Of a DNA stretch of 64,000 nucleotides, positions 58,640-64,000 are shown one piece after another. The position numbers and the translations under genes are program-made. Within the stretch, counting starts at the first letter, position 1; the number at the start of each line of letters is the position of its first letter. The DNA comes from Sipunculus nudus. Taxonomy: Eukaryota; Annelida; Sipuncula; Golfingiida; Sipunculidae. The notes under the pieces were generated by a model that saw only the letters and a program-made list of their open reading frames with translations, was not told the origin of the DNA and did no database searches. The stretch spans positions 27,096,340-27,160,339 of the forward strand of contig CM049322.1 in assembly GCA_026874595.1 (NCBI GenBank), written 5' to 3'.

Positions 58640-59775
58640 GGCTAGCTGTTGGCTTACAAACTTCTTCACAGAATTATGAAATTCATTAATAGTGCATTTT
58701 ATGTAAACATTCTCAAAATCAAAATAACAAAAACATGCTTCTTCTCCTTTATTTCTTTGTCGATTTTGATTTTTTCTTTTTTACCTGACAGGGCTAGGGG
58801 TGACAGGGCTAGGTGTGACAGGGCTAGGTGTGACAGGGCTAGGTGTGACCGGGCTAGGTGTGACAGGGCTAGGTGTGACAGGGCTAGGTGTGACAGGGCT
58901 AGGTGTGACAGGGCTAGGAGTGACAGGGCTTGGTGTGATAGGGCAAGGTGTGATAGGGCTAGGTGTGGGGTTTTGAACTTCCACTCAGAATGTTTAGATT
59001 TACTTACTGTGGATATAATAATTTTAACTTTTTTAAGATCACAAAAAAATGTCTGTAATTTTGAGACTGACAAAAATAAATTTGTACCACATCTCCATGC
59101 TTAACAATCTTATATATTGTCTTAGACCATCGGGTTATGATGTTCAACCATACACGCATAATTCTGTTATCATAAAGGATTGAACAAAAGTGACAATTAA
59201 ACAAGTCATTGAAAAGGAAATTCAATTTGATTTAGCCCATAATTTCATGGGCTAACTTGTGACGTCTGCGTCATGATCCATGGGTCAATGTAAAGTATGC
59301 CGTTGGATTTAAGCCTTATACAACTTCCCAATAAACATGTTTTTAACCAAATGTTTATAGTTGGTTGAAAAGGGAAAACATGATTTGGTAGCTGGGTACC
59401 TAATAAGGCTTATACTTTGCAAATAATGGGACGCTTGGTGTACCGTCCTTCAAAGCTTTTATTGTAATTATCTAAACACGTACAATTATTGAAATCGTAT
59501 GGATGAAAATAGAAACCGGCCTGACAAAGTGCATGTCATGGAGATAACTAGAGAAAATGTACTTTAACTCTTTTCTGTTAATTCGCAGCCCTAGAAACTC
59601 TTTCAAATTAGCATCCGCTTCAAAGAAGCATAGGAATATTGGCATTAAATGCTTCTTAGACCCTTCCTAGAAATGGCCGGAGAAATGGAAACGAAAGAGA
59701 CTAATGATATTTCGTTACTTTAACGAAACAACCACGAAGGAATTAGAGATACACCGGGGGGGGGGGGGGGGTGAA
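58640..59775. repeat. Dispersed block A, copy 2 (inverted relative to copy 1)
   Basis: Reverse-complement match to 21664-22610. It carries the 15-bp minisatellite that copy 1 lacks, and a 16-G run at 59756-59771. Confidence 0.75.
58786..58965. repeat. 15-bp minisatellite, ~12 copies
   Basis: TGACAGGGCTAGGTG repeated; the corresponding position in block A copy 1 (near 22405-22425) has a single TGATAGGGCTAGATG (on the minus strand). Confidence 0.93.
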
Positions 59776-59950
59776 ATCGAAGCATTCGTAAGCCGAACGA
59801 ATGCATAACGAACTCGTTACTCCATCGTTACACATTTTTTGGGTAACTCGAAAATTTCTTTAAATTCTTCTCGTTCGAAAATGCCTCAATTTTTTCGTTA
59901 TTTTGACGGACGGTCCGGACCATCCGTTATCAAGTGTCGTCAGACGGTAT
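59776..59950. repeat. Block D, copy 2 (inverted), imperfect palindrome
   Basis: CGTTATTTTGACGGACGGTC then CGGACCATCCGTTATC, matching the palindrome arms at 25366-25600. Confidence 0.7.
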
Positions 59951-60061
59951 TTTTTCTACTTACTCGACTGAGATTAGTCAACCTAATACATTACTTGTGC
60001 CGTGCCTACCATATGTAATGACATGTGTAAATAATAAAAAATTATTACAACCTATAACTTC

Positions 60062-60063
<2 letters not shown>

Positions 60064-60122
<59 letters not shown>
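60064..60122. repeat. (TA)n microsatellite
   Basis: Pure TA dinucleotide. Confidence 0.97.
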
Positions 60123-60123
<1 letters not shown>

Positions 60124-60837
60124 ATCTGATATATCCCTCTTTTCCTAGAGAACCGAACGTAATCATCCATGCATGGAACTTTATTGCAGTAGTTGTGATG
60201 ACAATTTTTATACTTTGTATATACCTTTGTCTCTATGTAATACACATTTTAGAGCTGCAAGTGAATGAAAATACCATTATTCGTAATAAATAGTGCGACA
60301 ACGGAAGAAAAATATTTTATTGTAAAATATTAATTACATGTATGACGGCTATCGGTTTTTTATCCCTTCTTGTTCAAAGTTGGGAAAGCAGATAAGATTT
60401 AACAGCATTTAACTCATTCAAATATTAACATATATACTCAGAACTACGAATCCTTTAAGGGGTTGTGGATGCGGGCGTGATTGTGGATCGAGTCAAAATT
60501 ATGATTTTATGAGGAACCGTTTTTATTTTTATTCGGTTGTGGAACATATCCGGCCTCATCGGACATCGGACAAAAAAATGTCGGATCATATAGCGACCCG
60601 TCTAATAACAAAATTTAAACGCGGATTGGGTCTGGAGAGCAACCACGTACATTTTAGTCGTGGTATCCCAGAATTAAATGTGTTAATCGTTATAAACCAT
60701 AAGTAAAAATGTCCTTGCCTAGAAACGAAATCATTGCAAATATATATAAAACATTCCATTATGATCCACTCTTGATTTGCCAATTCATGTTTACATATAA
60801 GCTGCCGTTTTCTTAATCTTATCCAGTAATGTTTTAC
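60123..60837. other. Unassigned DNA
   Basis: No signal. Confidence 0.35.
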
Positions 60838-60857
60838 ATTACATGGAAAATAGTCGT

Positions 60858-60918
<61 letters not shown>

Positions 60919-62642
60919 CACATACATGTATTTTATCCGCGACCGCATACTTGGACCACATTCCGAATCATATGAAGGTTAACAGCACCTAACAAACAAA
61001 TGAACTGAGGAAAATTGCTCGTGATTATGGTGCAAATATTTTCTAAATGCATACCGGTATAAGAATATTTTTGTTGTGTTGCATTTATCTATATTGCCTG
61101 CACTAGAATGGAAAATAAGAGGCAAAATCAGCCATATAATACAAGACGAGCTGAGAATGTCCCTTCAGTCCCTTATTGTAGATGGACATTGTGCAATTAG
61201 TCCCTGGTTGTTATATTTAATTCTGTAATTTATGCAATGAACAATGAATGTGTAAAACCCACGATAAATATATCGGTATAAAATATAATTAACTGCAAAA
61301 CGTTCCATCACGTATAATTATCGATAGAACAAATTTAAAATGACCGAGGGGAATGTCATCATAATAAAGATAGTTTTCCTGAAACAATATAAAACTAGTT
61401 AAAACGTATTTAAAACAAATTTTATAATACTGATATCACATCTCAGTTTTGAAACGTAGAACGGATAATTTGTATACATATAAGTAGAAAATGTGCATGT
61501 GTTTTATTTCTCCCATACATAATAATCTCAGAATAAGCGTTCATTTCAACCGTAAGCATAGATGTGTTTCCATGTGCGCGTATATGTGTAAAACATCGCT
61601 CATATATGATTTGTCAACTGGGGTGTTTCCATGTATTCGTCATCGTATTTGCGAATGTGCGGGTATACGTGAAAATCGTCACAGGAGCGATTTTTACGCA
61701 TAGGATCTGCGTAAACTCAGGGATTCGGGCTAAAATCACGTCACACTTTTTTTTGTAGAAGGCCTGCTCGATACCATTGTACACAAATATACGTCTGCCA
61801 GTCTGCATACACGCGCATATGGAAACAACCTTTACAATTACCCAATTAGAAATAAAACAGGATTTATAACACCATACAACACCATTTTGATGTTATTCAT
61901 TATAAATATAATACAAATATTAATGATTTAAAAACACACATTAAAGGTGTTGAAGTTAAGGGACATAATCAGAAGCTATATTATGAATGTTCTTTCACAC
62001 TATCAATTCAGTTTTGCTTTTTACAAAAGTTTCGGGCCTACACCGTCCCGGCACACAGTCTCAGTCTCAGTCTACGGTAGTTTGATAACTTTATATGACT
62101 CCGCGTGTTTGTAAACACAGTCCGTGTGTTTCTGTTTACCATAACAAGGCTGTCTAACCGGAAGTCTGAATGTGAGGCGCAAACGTGATGTTTCAGCCAG
62201 TGGGAACATGTATTACATTTTTTAGGCCAAGTCAGTCAGGGCATCTCCTAGTGTACACATGTTGTGGCCCGGCGATGCATATGCTGTGTTTATGTTTACA
62301 CCTTTGGTCCACTGTTTTGAATAATTTCAAGGGAACATTTTGGCAAGTACAGATTTATTTTAAAGAGAAAAATCTATTTTTCGTGTATATTCAACATGCT
62401 TTATAGGTGATTGGGCCCCTTTAAAGAATGTTTAACCAAATCACTTTTGGTCTACCATCATGGAATGCCTATTTTTTTCTAAATATGCAATTTATTGTTA
62501 TTAGCTTTTCTAACTTTCAGACATTTTGAGACATCCTGTAGCAGAGCACACATCGTAAATGTTAGAGCTTTACAAATCTCGCTTAATACCTGCTAGCCAT
62601 TAAGTGAAACCATTCTTTTGATCACCGTGAACGCCGGACACG
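60838..62642. repeat. Dispersed block B, copy 2 (inverted)
   Basis: Colinear reverse-complement match to 23188-24330, but longer (1.8 kb against 1.1 kb); it includes a TA microsatellite (60860-60915) and the inverted-repeat element at 61564-61828. Confidence 0.72.
61564..61828. mobile_element. Small inverted-repeat (MITE-like) element
   Basis: TGTTTCCATGTGCGCGTATA at the left and its near complement (CACGCGCATATGGAAACA) at the right, about 265 bp apart. An extra direct copy of TGTTTCCATGTATTCG lies at 61624. No target duplication identified. Confidence 0.55.
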
Positions 62643-64000
62643 TACCCGTGTTGAGAATGACCGGAAGTAGCTTGTTACTCAAGTAAATCCAGCTGTTACA
62701 ACCCATAATGTAATAACCGGCCCATAATGTAATAACGGCCCATATTGTAACAAGGGACCTATGGGTCACGACGCTCAGCTGATCATGATTGAACTATAAA
62801 TGTATCACCATTGTGATACTATATTTAGTCGACAAACCTTATGAATATCATGGACCTATTTGGCTATATAGTGGTTTATTTTTTATTTATTTGGGAGCTG
62901 TTGAAAATAGCAATATATTTGAGCAAATATGAATGCAATGACAGTACACTAAGCAGTGGTAGAATGATGATAAGGCTATTTGTTGAAGGATCTATATTGT
63001 ATAGAAGTCCGCAAGATTTCAATTTGACATATATAATGTTATTATTAACTATGCTGAAGAGTGGATTTATGAATTGTGACTGTATGACATGATATCTCTT
63101 AGGTCTTGACAAGGTACATTATATTGATGCCCACCACATCTACATATTACACAATATTGACATAATTTCTGGCACGTACATAGGCAACAAACAGTTATAC
63201 AATATATAAAAATATGAAAATCTGATTCAACTTGTTCTCGTTTACTGAGGCTGACATTGGGATGGGGTTCGGAGAAGGAAACAGTGTGGGCAGCAAGGAG
63301 GGTTGGATGTAGAGAGAAAAGGAGATAGAGAGAGAGGGAGGGAGCATTCAACAGTAAACACCTGGAAGGTTAAAATCTAAAATATTATGAAATGTAGATA
63401 AAGTCTGAGAGAAAGAGGTAATCTAGGCTATGGTTGGTTGACATGATTGAAGAAATTGTTGCAAATAATATTTTAAGATCTGACCTTGCGCTTTCATTGG
63501 ATACCTTTTTGACAGGCTGTTGACAGTTCAACTTTTTACATATTTGTCTAATGAGATCCAATTTTTTAAATTTAAACTTTAATTAAACTGTTTTTTCTAT
63601 TTTATGATATGTATACAGTTGCTATAAAATCCCCACTCCACAGGCGGAAGGACTTGATGGGGGGGGGGGGGGGGGTTACGAATGGAGTTACAACGCCTCT
63701 GTCTCTCTGTATATATTTTCTTCAAATTATTAAATTTTATGCTATAGCAATAGCACTATTGTTGACAGTGCGAAGGAGCAAGGACTTAGTGGGGTGGGGG
63801 AAGGGGATGGTGGGAGTTACAATACCCTTGCATATACGTACAGGATATGAAATTTAATTAATCAGAGCTTACAGGAAAAAAAAGTTTATTCATAATTATT
63901 AAATATTTAAAACAGGCAAGAAAGCTAGAGAAACAAAGCAAATAATTTTAATTCCCATTCTTCTGAGCCAGGAAATTATGAACATTTTTTACATAAATTC
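62643..64000. other. Unassigned DNA with short duplications
   Basis: A ~20-bp repeat (GGCCCATAATGTAATAAC) three times at 62700-62755; a GA-rich tract at 63318-63345; and a ~135-bp-spaced duplication (63640-63700 and 63775-63830: AAGGACTT..TGGGG...GAGTTACAA), whose first copy has a 17-G run at 63659-63675. Confidence 0.5.

Overview
The window looks like non-coding-rich animal nuclear DNA, most likely from a marine invertebrate and plausibly a bivalve mollusc. It is AT-rich, has spliced exons, LTR and non-LTR retrotransposons, pogo/Tigger-, hAT- and MITE-type DNA elements, and very many tandem repeats; by eye about a quarter of it is tandem arrays. The taxon is an inference. No bacterial operon, rRNA, functional tRNA or CRISPR array was seen.

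One host gene can be assembled. It lies on the minus strand and is built from seven small exons (in transcription order 36156-36316, 25728-25840, 19898-20018, 19112-19147, 18791-18898, 11149-11237, 6788-6835). They join in consistent phase into about 225 codons resembling the N-terminal beta-propeller of the dipeptidyl peptidase IV family (DPP4/FAP/DPP6/DPP10 type). The gene spans at least 29.5 kb here. The catalytic hydrolase part should lie left of base 1. The upstream part should lie to the right, but no exon was recognised between 36.4 and 64 kb.

The rest is introns and flanking DNA. 0-6.7 kb: a MITE, a 60-bp satellite, a 35-bp array, a TA microsatellite and a 30-bp array that begins at a splice donor. 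6.8-11.1 kb: a 47-bp array, a pogo/Tigger-like element and a field of short GCATTC motifs. 11.5-18.3 kb: a decayed Ty3/gypsy-type LTR retrotransposon whose integrase lies before reverse transcriptase (Gmr1-like order), antisense to the host gene and inside one intron. 19-20 kb: a 33-bp array ending at a splice acceptor. 21.7-25.6 kb: blocks repeated, mostly inverted, at 57.6-62.6 kb. 29.3-34.9 kb: a 43-bp array and a 5-kb 51-bp satellite. 36.4-47.8 kb: a MITE copy, a 37-bp array, a hAT-type element, a second pogo copy, and six copies of one dispersed repeat with G/C homopolymers. 48-55.5 kb: LINE fragments, three of which contain minisatellites grown from LINE coding sequence, plus a palindrome-centred ~285-bp repeat. 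55.5-64 kb: sparse unique DNA, a 15-bp minisatellite and repeat blocks.

The long open frames in tandem arrays mostly follow from repeat periods and are not annotated as genes. The main leads are the splice-site-anchored minisatellites, the LINE-derived minisatellites and the Gmr1-like retrotransposon with a SCAN-like Gag segment.
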